From DATKKX01 sp035542775 (GTDB lineage: Bacteria; Planctomycetota; Phycisphaerae; UBA1845; UTPLA1), in the NCBI GenBank assembly GCA_035542775.1, contig DATKKX010000411.1, positions 1 through 6,533 of the forward strand: a DNA stretch of 6,533 nt. Direction: 5' to 3'. Position 1 is the stretch's first letter. Every line of letters begins with the position of its first letter. The notes beneath the pieces are model-generated. The model had not been told where the DNA came from and searched no databases. It worked only from the letters and a program-made list of their open reading frames with translations. Positions 6,251 through 6,533 of the stretch are shown in pieces. A program made the position numbers and the translations under genes.

Positions 6251-6533
6251 CCTCGCGGAATATCTTGTCTGCCGTTGCCAACGTCTCCGAGGAAACCGAG
6301 TTCTACACCCCCATGCCCGCCGGCTACAAGGCCGGAAAGACCAAGTACGTGGCCGTCTTCGGCACGGTCATGTCCGGGCTGGGCAAGGGCATCTTCGCCA
6401 GCAGCCTGGCCAAGGCGCTCAAGGACAAGGGCCTGACCGTCGCCCCGATCAAGCTGGAGGGGTATCTCAACCTCGATTCCGGCACGCTCAATCCCTTCCG
6501 CCATGGCGAGGTCTTCGTCCTCGACGACGGGAT
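6247..6533 (+). CDS. pyrG: CTP synthase, divergent class (N-terminal part, continues beyond window)
   Basis: Amidates UTP to CTP using ATP and glutamine; the window holds the first 95 codons of the synthetase domain. After an N-terminal extension of about 30 residues (with a YTPMPAGYKAGKTKY segment) come YVAVFGTVMSGLGKGIFASSLA at 34-55 containing the P-loop (Gly39-Gly48, Lys47), then APIKLEGYLNLDSGT at 66-80 with the conserved lysine (Lys69), and NPFRHGEVFVLDDG at 82-95. Typical PyrG reads GGVVSSLGKG, KLDPYINVDPGTMSP and QHGEVFV at these places, so this is a clearly diverged relative that keeps the catalytic lysines. The start used is the first in-frame ATG consistent with the extension; a second ATG at 6313 would shorten it by 22 residues. 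A weak GGA is the only Shine-Dalgarno trace, and a 29-codon ORF overlaps the start. The glutaminase domain lies outside the window. PyrG supplies the CTP used by KdsB. Confidence 0.9.
   Translation, partial: MTSRNILSAVANVSEETEFYTPMPAGYKAGKTKYVAVFGTVMSGLGKGIFASSLAKALKDKGLTVAPIKLEGYLNLDSGTLNPFRHGEVFVLDDG

Noticed and set aside
1..6533. CRISPR arrays, insertion sequences, tRNA or rRNA genes
   Set aside because: No regularly spaced repeats, transposase motifs, terminal inverted repeats or tRNA/rRNA signatures were seen on either strand.

Overview
The window reads as chromosomal DNA of a G+C-rich Gram-negative bacterium. A KDO-activating enzyme (KdsB) implies lipopolysaccharide, and a divergent, N-terminally extended CTP synthase together with weak Shine-Dalgarno signals makes me suspect a planctomycete or another PVC/candidate-phylum lineage. 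That assignment is inference; no rRNA or other marker is present. I see no mobile element, CRISPR array, tRNA or rRNA.

Left part (1-1735, minus strand). A polytopic membrane protein resembling GT-C glycosyltransferases runs off the left edge. It lies 66 bases downstream of a complete methylenetetrahydrofolate reductase gene (metF) on the same strand. metF is preceded by a 177-base intergenic region with a perfect minus-strand TATAAT box and several inverted repeats, so the metF mRNA may have a structured leader of about 140 nt.

Middle part (1913-4539, plus strand). kdsB is transcribed away from metF. A 278-base gap follows that may hold a small minus-strand ORF (46 codons) with a strong Shine-Dalgarno sequence. 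Next comes a methyl-accepting chemotaxis protein whose periplasmic sensor is a DUF3365/Tll0287-like domain with a heme-c motif (CLMCH), which suggests redox or ligand sensing through covalent heme.

Right part (4540-6533, plus strand). A 247-base gap holds a perfect 8-bp hairpin and a likely intrinsic terminator overlapped by a competing hairpin, as in an attenuator. Then come a 450-residue all-helical protein of unknown function with codon use unlike its neighbours, and the start of pyrG. A 29-codon ORF between them begins exactly where a leaderless transcript from a TACAAT box would begin and ends in an ATGA overlap with pyrG.

Functional links: PyrG makes the CTP that KdsB consumes to make CMP-KDO, so the two may once have been adjacent, with the chemoreceptor and helical-repeat genes now between them. 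metF belongs to one-carbon/methionine metabolism. None of this forms an obvious single new system. The best leads are the heme-c chemoreceptor, the divergent CTP synthase with its possible leader ORF, and the unknown helical protein.
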